This document shows positions 12,726 through 26,160 of a stretch of DNA of 64,000 nt, one piece after another; positions within the stretch are counted from its first letter, which is position 1, and every line of letters begins with the position of its first letter. A program made the position numbers and the translations under genes. The notes beneath the pieces are model-generated. The model did no database searches, was not told the DNA's origin, and saw nothing but the letters and a program-made list of their open reading frames with translations. Source of the DNA: Marsupella aquatica (lineage: Eukaryota; Marchantiophyta). The stretch is from NCBI GenBank assembly GCA_973895155.1, contig OZ316896.1, forward strand, positions 21,266,001-21,330,000, given 5' to 3'.

Positions 12726-13149
12726 CTCGTTCGTTCCTTCGGACCTTCAAATTCGATTTCCGCCCAGAAACAAGATGATCCGCGCTTTCGCTGCTTCTCC
12801 TCTGTGCGTACCGTAAGAGTAAACTGATGAACGAGTAACCTCGTAATTCGGCAGATTAATACCGCCCACAGAGCAGAAGAATTCGAAAGAAAAACCAACA
12901 CCAGAGAGGACGCCGATGAGAAGGAAAAAGCACCACTGCGAAGGAACCGAGGCGAGCCCTGTAGGGGAAGGTGAAAACAAGCGAAGAGTGAAGGGACGGG
13001 AGGACGAGGCAGGGAACAGCTGGGACAGGCAAAGAGGGACGAGGCCACGGGGGTACTGCAAGGTACAGGGGCAGAGGAGCGGCGGGATGGGCCTGGCAGT
13101 GGGGCCCAAGACGAGGGTCGCAACGACACCTGGACGGAACGGAATATAG

Positions 13150-13560
13150 CGCTAGTGACGATCGATCTTGGGGGCGAAACAGACCCGGTGAGGAGCGGAG
13201 CCGATCCACTCGGGGGCGGAACAGTCCGAGATATTCACGCTTTTGATTGGTCCCATCGTTCTAGGAAATTGGCCTTAACTCGAATCCCATGGAACCGAGC
13301 CCTGAAGACCACCGTTTGAGGGGCCGAAACAGACCGGTTAGGTAGACGGACGAGCATCTACTGGAGGGCGAGCAAACAATGACAGGGCGAGCATTTTGGG
13401 GGGCGAAACAGACAGGGCAATGAAGGACCATTTAGGGGCGTCGTGAGGGGCCGATAAGGACGGAGCAACGACTAAAGGGTGTGGGACTTTGAAGATAAAC
13501 ACCGGACAGTTGAGGAGGGCGACGTTTTAGGGGGCAGTCAAGTTGGGCCAGGCGGGCAAG
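13150..13560. repeat. G-rich interval with recurring GGGGCGAAACAGAC-like motifs
   Basis: Variants of 'GGGGsCGAAACAGAC' occur near 13171, 13321 and 13400, with a related 'GGGCGGAACAGTC' near 13214. Further 'GGGGC' and 'GGCGAG' clusters are mixed in. The motif spacing is irregular, so this is not a clean tandem array. The interval starts about 430 bp upstream of the REF/SRPP start codon. It could be promoter-proximal sequence or a decayed GC-rich repeat. No transcription signal can be named with confidence. Confidence 0.4.
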
Positions 13561-16381
13561 GAACCTTCCCCCGCGTGAACGAACCGATCTTGTCAATCGT
13601 GTTACATCGACGGCTCAAGATTGATTCTTAATACTATTATTATTTGGTGCCAAACGCATATGTTAGGTCCGGTCAAGCTGGTGAAAGGGGGGGGGGGCCG
13701 CGTCTGGAAAGTTTTATGCAAGGTACGTTTGTCATTGCATTTGGATGCAATTTACTTTTACCACTATCATATGCATATCTCGTCAAAATTCAAGTGCTCC
13801 ATGCTTGTTTACTTAATTATACTCTTCTTGATTTTCTCCTTTGTAATTTTCAGTGCATTTATGGTGAAAAATACAATTCCACAGCAAAGATTTAGATGAA
13901 CTCATTATCAAAACTTTTCTCAATTTGCACAAAAATTAGGAATAACAAAACAAGTACTGTAGACCATAAATGAGCAGCAAGGCACAAGGAAGCAAAGGAT
14001 AGGGCATGAGGGAGAGGATCAGAATGCAGAGTCATTTATTTTTATTTTAAAAAATATTTTCTCATTTTTGAAACAGAAAAACACCAGGCCATAGACCTCC
14101 TCAACATCTTTCTTTTGCATCATAGATCACCTTCTGATGAGGATTGACAAGATGTTTTTAAGCCATAAACAATGGATGGCATAGATTGCAGAAAGGATTG
14201 AATCAACGGCCAGGAAGGCTTGAATTTGTTTTACTTTCATTTAAAAAGTATTCAACCATTTTCAAAACAAAAAAAACTATCCGTAGATCTTTCTTTTGAG
14301 CCCTAGATCAGCCACTAAGGTGGATGGATGAGATTTCTGGAGGTGAGAAGACAGACACTCAGATCTCCTCTTCCCAAAAAAATTCATAATTTGAATTCGG
14401 CCAATGCCCAAGAGCTGACCACTAAAAATACTTTCTTTGTGTCAAAGAAATGACAAGTATGCTTTTTTTCATTGGTTGGTACTCTCCCATTGAAGACAAT
14501 CAAAAAGTATAAATCATTAGAGGCTTGACAAGCATCATAAATAAATGCCACAAAAAATGAGTATACCTAACGTAGGTGCTAGCAGCAGGGGAAGTACAGG
14601 TAGCCAAATAGAGTAACAAGGGTGGTTGAGAGGAAGATAGGATGACTGGAGCAGATCCCTGGACATCAATTCAACTTTGCTTCAATCGATCAAATCTATT
14701 CAACTTCATTCTCTTGATTAGGTCCCCATAGAGCATATGAAAATGATCAAGTATTTCACAAACACAAAGTAGAAATCCATGGCTGAAGATCAAACACCCA
14801 CTAAAAATCACCTGCAACAATGCCAGGCTCATGGGAAAGGCCTAGGACTCAGAGGGGCTTCAAATTAACTTGAGACCACTACTCACGAAAGGCAACCGGC
14901 TTGCACGAATGGACTACCAGGTGACCAACAAAAGACATCCACCGCCGGTGTCAATACTGTTATATGTTGAGGACGCCACTCTCGTGGAGCCCTTAATATG
15001 GTGAGTTGTGGTATTAGTGTATTAAGCTCTGCTACCAAAGTATTAGCAATAATAGTCCCTCAAAACTCATTTTGGGCAACCTCATACATCACAAATTAAA
15101 ACTCATTCAAGGTGAACTCCTCTATCAAGGCTAAAATGTTAATAACATGTATCATGACCACGGTGCTAGCTGTGTGTGCCCATTGCTGACCCAGATCAAA
15201 GAACAATTAATAGGAGCCAGAGATTGACCAATTGTTGGGTCACTGGCAAAGCAGCAGAGTGGGGTAGGGCATGTGTAAGGTTTAAATCCTACCATTTTGA
15301 CGCAAACCAGTGCATGCACCCCACCAAAATCTGGGGTACATTCAGTTTCATGTTGAGTAAACGAGCGTTATTTTTAATAGATAACATGCACATGTGCAAC
15401 ATTCACCAGACACACAGGGCTCCTTCTGGCCTGATATAATGCAAAGTGCTGAATCGGGCTGAAGATCCATTTTTTTAGAATTCTGTGCACAAAATTCCTC
15501 TATAGAATTTGATATAGATGAGGTGTCCAATCTTATATAAAGAGAGCAGCATTACATAGATTTATTACTCCCCCAACATAAACTAGATGGCGGCCGGTGG
15601 GTTCTACACCAGATTATAAGCATTCCGAGGAGAGCACCTTGTATGAGATGAGAGACAATAAGAAAGGACGCAAGGATGATCTTCTCTGAAGTGATAGCAA
15701 ACAGTTGAAGTAGTCGACAAAGTAGATACATGGCTCACCTTGCCAAACATTACATCCACGAGATGCTTGACAAAGAGCTTTATTGAACTTTAAGCTTTCA
15801 CCATCTAACAATTGGCTCTTTAACAATGAGCCTAAGTTCTACTCACTAACTAAGTCCTCCTAGTGAATATAATTGTGACAACATCTAACCTTAGCCAAGC
15901 ACCTGACTATGGATAGAGCAACCATGATGAAATAGCCACTCTAGACCGAAGAGTATGTGTTTAACATTTCATGCTTAGACAAAATGAATATCATCCACTT
16001 CTTGTAGGTAGCATTGATAGAAACTAAGGGCTGTCGGTAGTGAGTACAAAACTTGAATTCAAGACTCAAGTTGAAGCTCTAGTTCTTTATTAATTTGGGG
16101 CATTATGACCCCAATTATGACACACGATACCTTGTAAACAGGACTTCATTATGTACAAAGAAGTTGTGCATGAGAAGAAGTCATGGTTGTTGGATGATGG
16201 GCCTATATTTCCTGCACCGTTGGATTGCCTCTAGACTCATCATAATGCCTGCCCACTTGCCTCCATCACCCAATGGCAAGTTTAGGACCAACTGAGGCAT
16301 TTGGCCATACATATAGTGGAGGGAAGCTTCACTGTGAAGCAACAAATTGCTCAACAGTCGTTGGTCAGATCTGTTGCTTTC

Positions 16382-16520
16382 ATGTCTTTGCCGTGCCTCA
16401 ACATCTTTCTCTTGCCTTGACATCTTTCTCTCGCCTTGACATGTTTCCCTCACGTTAACATCTTTCCTTTGCCGTGACATCTTCCCCTTGCCTCTACATC
16501 CTTGTCTCTCCTTGACTTTG
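16382..16520. repeat. 19-bp minisatellite, about 7 units
   Basis: The core ACATC/ATGTC begins at 16382 and then recurs at 16401, 16420, 16439, 16458, 16477, 16496 and 16515, an exact 19-bp spacing. The consensus unit is about GCCTTGACATCTTTCTCTC. Units differ at several bases, so the array is not young. A 19-bp period is not a multiple of three, so this is not a protein repeat in one frame. Confidence 0.85.
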
Positions 16521-17870
16521 TTGTGCACATACACATCGCTACACAACATACATCGTTTGTTACACACATCCAAACATATCCACAATGCAACATCACAAAC
16601 ACAAGAGAATGGAATACAAGTGGAACTCATGTCCACACATGTCCAAAACCCACAATAATCTTCACAACAATCGGCACGATGATCTCGGTCAACAATACCC
16701 CATCGATCCCGCACCGATCCGATCACACACATATGTCAAGCCAACGCACCTTGCACGCTCATAGTCACCATAGCCACACTCGAGCTCCTCTCTCTCCAAG
16801 GCTCAACATCAAAAGATGACCTTTCGATGCCTCACAAGGGAGAACTACTCTCCCACACAAACCTAATGGAACCCTATCGGCTCCAATAGCACACATACAA
16901 AATGTACATATTCAACTAGCACAATATACTACAACAACATCTAGGATGGTGTGACAGCTTTGGGCTTGAAATATTTGTCTCACCTAAAAATGTGTTGTGC
17001 AACGCACAGGCATTGGGCTAGTTTGTTCATCATATGGGCCAAGCCATGACTCAAAATTAATATCTCACCAAGACCCACATTATACACAAACTGCATCTAA
17101 AAACAATTCATGTTTATTATGAAATCACCAAAAAATGGTTTCAGGGTCTGAGGGTCCTCCAATGGGAAACGAGTGAGAGAGAACGTGAGAGAGCTTCCAG
17201 GGTAGGACTAGTGATCACCTAGGCAAATACACACTGGCCACTTAGTGGCATACCCCTTTTAGACTGGCAGCTTTGGTCTAAGTGGGTCCACGCCTTAGAA
17301 TTTAGCCAACCTCATTCAGTGGCTCACATTTCATCTAGTTTCCTCTACATCATAATTCTATGAAAGAAGGTAGGGGATCTGGGACAGAATGAGTCGGGCA
17401 AATCGGACTGAAAGAATTATCTTTATGCAACCCTATTTTGATTCTTGGCGTGAGTAATATTCTGATGAGTTGGAAATAAAAAAAGGTTTGCAAGTGGCAA
17501 GGGTTGTCAATCATTAGATAAGAACTATGGCTCAACCTTGACAGTTACGAAACCATTACTTACTCTAATTGAACGATGATTAGTTAAACCCTAGAAATAA
17601 TTATTAAACACAAGCGCCTCTTAAAAGTCCAATTTTATGTCATGGCTTCGATTTTCATATTCAATCGGAAAGCACTTCTCCAGGTAGGTACGTACTTATA
17701 CTGCTAGATTCTGTCAAACTATCCTACCATGTACTGTGAGAATGGTCCCATCAAGAATCTTCTCACGAGGTAGCCATGCACTTTGCTCTTGCTCTTGCCA
17801 TCTTGTCAAAACCTACAGTAGCTGTTTCACACCTTAGTAGACTAGGCAGGAATTTTCCAAATGGAGGGTT

Positions 17871-18025
17871 CACATCTACATTGGATAGATGCAAATCCAT
17901 AGGAGCGGTTGAAGTGAAAACATAGTAGGAAAGTCTTTGCACTCTACATTGGAGACATGCAAATCTCGATGCAAAACCATTCCAACATTTCAACTCTACA
18001 TTGGAGACATGCAAATCTTGATGCA
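17871..18025. repeat. short direct repeats CTACATTGGAGACATGCAAATC
   Basis: The string CTACATTGGAGACATGCAAATCT occurs at about 17943 and 17995, 52 bp apart. A diverged copy (CTACATTGGATAGATGCAAATCC) lies at about 17876, some 67-70 bp earlier. Downstream, GATGCAAAaCCATT and GATGCAAAgCATTG extend the similarity. On the minus strand the units read as LHxSNVE-like peptides, which vaguely recall leucine-rich repeats. This is too short to claim a gene fragment. Confidence 0.5.
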
Positions 18026-20703
18026 AAGCATTGAAACCATTGAAATGAACACATCCTAAGAAAGTCCGCATGAGTTGCTTCCACTTGTCGATTTGCAGTG
18101 AAGAGCCCCCATTCTAAACAACAAAATATCACTCCACATGTCGATTTGCAATAAAAACGGGAGGATCTGAAAAATGTGATATCATAGGAAAGTCACAATG
18201 CTTGTCGTCACTGCCCTGTGGCTACTGTAGTTGTCATTATTATCAAAATTTTGCCACTTGCGTTATATATCTCTCGAAAGCATCTAACTAATAATTCCAG
18301 ATAAAAAGCCACAGTCTAGAGCCAAGTGTCACTCTGGGATACTGGTGAGTTACAGAGTGAGGCAACTGGTGGGGAAGGCCATGGTGGTCAGAAGCAAAGC
18401 TTAGGGACTCAGGCTAGTCTTATTCAAAACTCACTCAGCACCAGAGGTTTTCCACGCCTGCAAGCCGGTTGTGTGGTTCTCTCAAGAGCGGGTACCCCTA
18501 AAAAAAAAACCGATGAGAATCAGCAATGGGTCAATGAATATCAATAAATGTTTAGACGATTACAATTGCAATGTCATGCTTTTGAGGATTATCTTTATGG
18601 GTTACAATGTTAGACAAGTGGTTGCCAGGAATTATCTCCATTCCCTGATTTTTAAGGCTCGAACTTCAATATTTCCTAGACAATAAGGGATTCTTTAGTA
18701 TTATATTACAAGCAAAAGGGAAAATACATATTTTCCTCTACATTAAGCAAAGTGCATTGGTGCAGTTTTGTATGTTAAGTGAAGTAGTGTTGTCAGGAAA
18801 AGTCACAACTCTTGCGACTGTCATTCCTCACCACTCCTCTACAAGCATCTTCCAGTATGCTTGTCAAAGGTCCCTCACTGGCCAGGACGTAAACAGGTAG
18901 AGCCCCAAGGTCATGTCTCTGAGCATTTGAAATAGCCTTATATCACATACCTGCTCGCAAAGACATGCCCAAAGCTTCCCACAATGTATGACAATGCAAC
19001 TAAAGACATTATAAAGGGACTCGAGCACTTCATGCCCGAGAAAGAAAGGACGTGAAAGTTTTCTTTTCTTTTCCTTTTGTCCTCAAGCATGGAGGTAGGT
19101 GCCGTAAATGTGGAGGGAAAGCTTAATACCCAATGACTGCCACACCTAAGTACGGGGCCCATTGTTTTTTTTATTCACTCCTACATAAATGCAGACCCTG
19201 TAATGAATGGAAACAGCTGTAGTTGGTTTTACAAGAACCAGGGGGCCCATTTAGGGGCCCTATTCAAGTATCACGCCCTACATGGGAAGCAGTGGACCCA
19301 ACTAAATGCTGATGTGGACTTGGATGCGGAGTGCTTATATTCTTTGAACTGTTAGCACACCTCCAGAGGTGTCCAAAGTGTATTGAGCTTCATTTCAAAG
19401 GATTCTTGGTCTAGTTTAGCTTTGCAAGGAGAAGTGGCCCTCCAATTTGGTTTTGTGGAAAAAAATTCACAAATATCCCAACTTCTTGTGAAGCCACCTA
19501 AAAGGGAAAGTAGGGGAAGAGACAATTTGGAGCTGAAATCTTGGAGCTGATATCTCGCAGCCCTGTAAATAAGAAGACAAGTAAAGGTCTTCTTATATTC
19601 ACACAATTTTATTACCTAGAGATTCCTGAAAGAAGGAGTCACCTTTGCATGGAAGAGTTTTGTTTATACAGGTGAAATTCTTCCTAAATAAGGTTCTTGG
19701 CCCACATGTTCTCTTTGGAAAGGACTTATGAGTGAAGTTAACTGTTAGTATGGCACGGCGAGCAGGAGATTTAGGGTAATACTGCTGTCAGTTCCAACAA
19801 TAGATTAGCTCGTATACAAAAACAGGGATTTACAGGCTTATTGATTTACAGGTTTTACTATATTGCCACTTGTATTCAATTATTGACTGAAATATTTAAA
19901 GATTCATTAGTACAATGCCACACATTTTGTCATGACTTCAGTGACTTAACCCTGGTTAACGGCATAAGATCTTCTGGCCATGAGATTGCCACATTGGAGA
20001 ATTTGTGGTTCTGATCATTATTGGAACACTGCACTAGGGAGCATCTCTGTGAGGATGGAGGAGAGCAGTCTATAAGTAGAAGGGCCAGGCTGGCGTGGAA
20101 AATGCAGGGAATTAAGACTCCTGCCCTGGTGGACCAGGATATAGTGAGAATCCATCAATCTGATATGTGTAACGGAAATCTTTGGATTGTTTAATTCTAC
20201 AAATTTTCAGGGCTGCGAGATTTCTTGTTGCTTACATGAATTGACCCCTGACCAAAAAAAGTGGCATGATCCAAGTTAATTTCAGAAAGGTGATATGTAA
20301 ATATACTCCCCCGAAAATTGGCATAAACCAAGTTAATTTCAGAAAGCTGATATGCAAATATATTCCCCCAAAAAGGGTGAAACCCCTATATGTATTTAGT
20401 TGATTAGAGGGTACTCTAGTAAAAGCCTGAAAACAACTGTCGTTCAGGTTTACGAGCAAAGAGGTCCTCAATAAAACCTCCGTGTCCAAATTCCTCCGTT
20501 TCGTACTCTCTACGGTTTCTTGGGTTTAGGTCTGCACGTTTGTATTTGGAATTCCAAATTCCTTCACAAATTCCGTGTTGCTGGGCATTCAGGCTGTCAC
20601 ATTGGATTATTGGAAGCAGTGGAGGAGGATGGCGACCAGGAAGGCGAAATGCTGATGACCTTGCCGCCGATTTTGCTATGAGAGTGCGCAATCCGACGAC
20701 ACC

Positions 20704-23700
20704 ATGATCCGCATTGCGAGCAAAAGGAGCGGTGGACGCGCCGTGGCCACATTAGCGGAGCTCGTGCAGACCTCCTCCAATGCTGCCCTCTACTCGGCAG
20801 CGGCGTCGTCCTCTGTGCGAGAAGTGCATCACCAATCTCTGAGCAAGCTTGTGCGGCAATCTGCAAGCGATGGGAGCAACCCCTTTCATTTCCGTTCCAG
20901 TGGTGTTCGCTTCCTCAGCGGGGGAAGATATAGGGAGGACTCCAGCTCCAGGTGAGCATTGCATAATTATGTACATTGGAATTTTAAGTAGTTTTTAGAG
21001 AATCGGAAGGGACACTGAGGCGAGCAATCTAGGGCAATGGATTAATTGATATGAGTGCGATGAGTTTTATCTATGCGTTCCTCAGTTCTGCCTTGAGAAT
21101 TGAGGGGAAAGATTTAGGTTTCGAGATCTAAGGATGACTCCAGCTGAAGTTGAGCGGTAGGTCTATAGATGGAGTTGATCTAATAATTAAGAATTGTTAC
21201 CGGACTTGGAGAGAATAACCCGAAGACTTCTTTGTCAATTTAGGGTAATGGATAATTTCATAGGAGGAGTCCGAGAAGACCTACATGTGCCTGGTGATCG
21301 TTACACCCTGACCTCTATATCTTGTAACAGTAATGCTCTGTTGTTCCTGATCATGTTATCCGCGAACTGATTCTTTTCTGCAAATGGTATGCATGTAAGG
21401 TTCGACGTCTCTCCTCCTACCAATTGGGGAATACGCATTGTGCCCGAGAAGAAGGCTTTCGTGATTGAGCGTTTTGGAAAGTATCTGAAGACGTTGGGTT
21501 CCGGGATCCATCTTCTGATTCCGTTGGTGGATCGCATTGCTTATGTGCACTCTTTGAAGGAGGAAGCCATTCCTATTCCCAGTCAGACTGCAATTACGAA
21601 GGATAATGTCAGCATATCTATCGACGGGGTCTTGTATGTGAAGGTAAACTCTGATCATAAGAAGATTATAGAATTGTGTTGGAATGATTTATAGCATTTC
21701 AAACCTAAGTCGCTTGTTTGCCGCTGCTGCTAATTGCAAGATAGTAATCGTAGAGCTCAATCTTTACTATGAAGATTGTTGTCATGATAGTTGGAAGAAG
21801 AAGCTTGCGGAATGGAGATCCCTGGAGCTGTAATTCATCCCTCACTGCAGTGGTGAATTTTTCGCTTTGTTACATTTGAAGGAAGGTGTCACTAAAAGAA
21901 AAGTTTTCATGAAAGTCAGTGCACTAAATGGATCCTCAGCGTCATTCTGAGCCCGGATGCGGTTTGCGTAATATGCAAGCAAGAGAACCTGGGTTCGCGG
22001 CTTCATGCTGGACTGGGAATTTTAAACATTTTTTACGCAATAGAAATGATATGAGCACGGGATAAACAAATGTGTCTAGGCTCCTCTCATGATGGACAGA
22101 GAAATGGTCAGTGCAACCGAACTACCAGGGTTACATGAGCAGTTTGAGATGGACTTACCCTAATTACTATTATGCATATGAGATGTTTACCTTCTATATA
22201 GTAGCTTGTTGCAGGAGGAGCAAGGATTGATTCGCCTGTTCTCTGATCGTGCAGATAGTAGATCCAATTAAGGCATCCTACGGTGTAGAGAGCCCAGTGT
22301 ACGCCATTATACAACTGGCTCAAACCACCATGAGAAGTGAGCTCGGCAAAATCACACTCGACAAAACGTTTGCGGAGAGAGACACTTTGAATGAGAGCAT
22401 CGTGGTAAGCCAGAATTGAGTTCAGCTGGGTGGCAGACAGAATCATGAGGCAGAGGTCTGCTATTGCAGTCACTCTCTGCTGTGTTTCTGGCTGTTCGTC
22501 ATGGAATTGTTTCGGGGAGTTGCATATAGCTGGCTGCAAAATCTTATCTGATGCTGTGAAAGGTAGACTGCACTAGAACTGCCATCATGTTTCCGTTTCT
22601 GCGAGATAATTTGGGTTCAATGCTAGGGTCCTCCTTATTTATGGTCAATCGAAAGTGCTTTGAATCTCCAATGCCTGAAGGGGATGAGAAAACTCTTTAG
22701 ATCCTGAACTTAGGTTCGAAAATATTGGAGAAATTTCCTACGTAGAAAATGGCAGGGTTTCTATACGGGCTCACTATTTTAGTGTCCCTGTCTCAGCACC
22801 TCATATACATAATTCATATTTAGGGTCAGCTCATACACGTTTTAATCCATTTTTGGACTTTTTCTCAAGACGAGATTTATTTTGGTTGTAGAAATCAATC
22901 AATGATGCCGCCACTGATTGGGGTCTCCAATGCCTACGCTATGAGATCCGTAAGTACAAGCTAACTCTTGTAATAATATCTCATTATGTGCTCCCGACGT
23001 ATCTCCTTTGTACTCCACTTGGTCATTTTTAGCATGTCAAACATCTTTTAGATCAAAGTTTGATGTGTTATACTGTGCTCTATGCAGGTGATATCAATCC
23101 ACCTCCTGGTATAAGAGCTGCCATGGAGATGCAAGCCGAAGCTGAGCGGAAAAAGAGAGCTCAAGTCCTGGAGTCTGAGGGTACTCTATTTCCAATTGCT
23201 GAATTGCTGGATTGCTGATTTATGAATATTTAGATCTTCTGAACCTGATTAGTTTACTTTTTTGTATTACTTTCCAATGTGTATCCCCGTGTACTGCTTC
23301 CAACCTCCACACTTTGACACACACTGTTGGATCTCGTGTTCGTCTTCAGGAGAGCGTCAGGCCAATATAAATATTGCAGATGGAAAGAAGAGCTCAGTGA
23401 TCTTGGAATCTGAGGCTGCCATGATGGATCAAGTGAACCGGGCAAAAGGTAGTGGTCTCTTTTCCGGCGCTGCACGTGTGCCCCCCAGATGATGCGCGGG
23501 GCATATTTGCTGTTGTGTTCACTTAGGTCCTACCGTCACCTCTGGGATCGGATAATTCACATGTCCAATAAGGAAGAATGGAGGAATTGTCGTAATGCTC
23601 TAACAGGATTCATAACTCGACCATATGCTAATGAAATTTGTTATTTGTTATCTGTTTTTGCATTGAATTTGTTATTGTGAATTTACCGGCTTGCCTATTG

Positions 23701-24629
23701 CATTTTCATCCCCAATAGAGTCAACACCTGATGTCGGGATGAATACTTTTACAGGAGAGGCCGAGGCAATCTTTGCTAGAGCACAAGCCACTGCAAAGGG
23801 CATCAAGGAGCTTTCCAATGCCATTCGGGCTGAAGGGGGTGCTGAGGTTTGTCCTCCTGCCACAGTCAATTGTTGTCAGTTGCCGCTGGAAATATATTGC
23901 TGCGTACGGCGTAACCCTGTCAATCCGGGTTGCACGTTCATTCATTTACATATCGAAGATGTGTCACGGATGGAGTCTGGGACGTCCATAAGGTAAAACC
24001 ATAATGTGGTCATCGAAAATCTGCTTGTATGATTCTGAAATTTTTCATGCGACGTCCAGGCGGCTTCGTTGAGAGTGGCAGAACAATACCTTGTTGCGTT
24101 TAGCAACATTGCCAAAGAGGTACACCGGTTATGGCTCAATGCAAACTCTTTCAAATGTGATGGTTGCTGACCATTATCTACTTTCTGAACGCGACATTAC
24201 AGATTTAGACATTTGGAAGAAAGCTAGCAAGCACTGTAGTTTTGATGGACTAGTTTTGTGTGCCAGGAATGTGGGCGTTGATATTGATTTTTTCTTACTT
24301 GCGTACAGGGTACTACCATGCTACTGCCAGCCAATGCAGGTGATCCAGCTGCAATGATGGCTCAGGCAATGTCAATCTACAAAGGTGTTGTTGGCCCTGG
24401 TGGAACCACGAACCATCCATCACGAGTAGGGCATGGCTCTGCCCTTGAATCAAGTGCAAAGGCAAGTAGTCGTCGAGATGATGAGGTTTGGGAACCATCT
24501 ACTAAGTCAGATCGTCAGGCCCATACACAAAAGGGAGATATCACTGTCAGGGCACCACCCTTCGGCGGAGACCCGGTTTTCACCCTTCAAAATCCTACAA
24601 ACCCGTTTTCCCTCTCTCGAAGTGAGTAG
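20704..24629 (+). CDS. mitochondrial stomatin-like protein 2 (SPFH/prohibitin family)
   Basis: This SPFH-domain scaffold of the inner mitochondrial membrane is known in plants (SLP1/SLP2) and animals to organise respiratory supercomplexes. Nine exons are in consistent phase: 20704-20951, 21400-21643, 22255-22404, 22892-22949, 23088-23180, 23350-23448, 23755-23846, 24060-24119 and 24309-24629. They give 454 residues. The first ~80 residues are rich in Arg, Ser and Ala, as in a mitochondrial presequence. The SPFH core begins with [21 protein letters not shown] and continues through [37 protein letters not shown] and [17 protein letters not shown] charged, helical region then follows ([19 protein letters not shown]), typical of stomatin oligomerisation, and the conserved [14 protein letters not shown] and [17 protein letters not shown] segments. 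The last ~70 residues are a hydrophilic tail. All donors and acceptors are GT-AG. No premature stop is seen. Orthology to SLP2 is strong; which plant paralogue it is cannot be told. Confidence 0.93.
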
Positions 24630-25983
24630 GTATACATCAATTTTTGATCCATCTCTTGAGGTATTGTAGAGTCGGAGAAGGCCCTTAATATAGAGGCAGT
24701 TTCACAGTAATATGTCCAGCTAAGGACGATTACATGATACTGTCGCCGGTTGATGAGGAATGATGAGGGATTTAGAAAATTACAGATAGGATCAATTCAG
24801 AATTTCAAATGAAAGCTGGTCCCGCTAATCATACTGGATACCTCTTTAGAATGTTGTCAGGTTCCAGGATATGAGCAAGTCACAAAGGACCAAAGCAAAA
24901 TATCCCAAATGTCACCTTCGTTACTTCCACAATTCATTTCCAAGAGCGCTGCTGGTCTGGGAAAAGGCTGTGGTGCTGGACGTTCAATTCTAAAAGTTGT
25001 TTAGTTATCTGCCTTCAAGCGATTGCGAAGTTCCACAAGCATCGTCAGAGTACCAAGCTCTCACACTCTGGGGATATGTCAATTGGAATTAATTCAATGG
25101 GAATCGTTTTCGTGCTGTCCAAGAGTAATTCCAGCCGTGTGAGCTATTTACATACACTGTCTTAGTGTCCAAAGGTGTTACGTTGTGTGATAATGTGCAT
25201 CTGAAATGACAAGGCTATCTTGAGATGCCCGGTTCTTGATTCGATTCCAGTCTTTGTCTAGTTTTGTTTTATAATGATTTGACGGAAGTGCCTCGAGGGC
25301 CCACAGGACACAGTAACGCAATCAATTTTGTTTGGAATGGCCTTTGCTGATACTGGTACGTAAAGCACACTCCGCTTTCTATGGTAAGTGGAGGCACTTG
25401 TGTTACGTCTTGAATCGTAGCTCCAATTTTATATTTTGTCTTCGCCATCAAAGCTAAGAAGATCATTGTTTGGCCCGTTCAATGAGACTTGATATCGTCA
25501 GCTGCTTCTGTCTTTGAGTGCAGATATCTCGCATTAACACCTGATGTTATCTCCTCATTTGATTGTCACCTATTCAAATATTTTCTCAGAGCTGGGATTC
25601 GAGGATGGGACGTTTTATATTTAGGGGGGGGGGGGTTTATTACCTAGGTGTAATAATTGTCCAACAAACCCTCTCGTTTAATATTGGACAGGGCAAAAGG
25701 GTCGTTTCCTCCCCCCACAAGGAACGCCACTACTATTCCCCTGGTTACGAAACATACTCAAAAGTGCTGGTGAGATAGTGATGCGTCAATCCCGAGGTGA
25801 CTGATTTGTTATCTTGCTATGGTTTTGGGGGATTTGTTGTCTTGTCATTGTTTTTAGACAAAATCGGTACCTTTACTATTTTTATTTTGTACATTAGAAA
25901 GCCACTATTCTACCCAAGATGGTTAGATGTATGGGACCACACCCAAGATTGCCTTCCCACACCTCCTGACTTAGATCCTGCCT

Positions 25984-26160
25984 CCCAGTTTGATGGCTGT
26001 TGTTTTTTGGAAGTGTGATATACACCCACATCCCAGTTTGGAGCTTTGCTCTTTCGTTCTCTGGAAGTGGGATCCACACCCGCATCCCAGTTTGGAGTGG
26101 ACGTGTGAGATACACCCATATCCCAGTTAGGAGCTTTTGTTCTTTGGCAGTTCAATTCTA
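25984..26160 (+). repeat. imperfect tandem repeat resembling retroelement 3'-tail sequence
   Basis: CCCAGTTTGG-like units start at 25984, 26032, 26086 and 26122, each ending in GTG(a)GATnyACACCC or TTCTTTGGCAGTT. The block 'CTGyyTCCCrGTTTGryGsC...TGTTTTTTGGnAGTkTGATATA' resembles the 3' end of the retrotransposon at 54.4 kb. The array therefore looks like several repeated short tails of a related element, or a tail that expanded locally. The similarity was judged by eye over about 60 bp. Confidence 0.4.

Larger units (their letters stand above)
12726..20703. other. gene-poor interval
   Basis: I see no supported gene. 12.75-13.6 kb is GC- and G-rich, lies just upstream of the REF/SRPP start and may hold its promoter and 5' UTR. 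It carries recurring GGGGCGAAACAGAC-like motifs. A G8-G9 run occurs near 13.69 kb. 13.9-16.0 kb is AT-rich and unstructured. A 19-bp minisatellite lies at 16.38-16.52 kb. Short repeats ('CTACATTGGAGACATGCAAATC') occur near 17.87-18.02 kb. The long minus-strand frames at 12.66-13.2 kb are by-products of the G-rich composition. The 183-residue minus-strand frame at 16.18-16.73 kb partly translates the minisatellite. Confidence 0.6.

Noticed and set aside
12659-13209. Several overlapping minus-strand frames of 117-156 codons
   Set aside because: They overlap each other in three frames within G-rich DNA over exon 1 and the upstream region of the REF/SRPP gene. Stops are rare there because of composition.
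16181-16732. 183-codon minus-strand frame
   Set aside because: Its middle is translation of the 19-bp minisatellite, which has no reason to code; the flanks show no domain.
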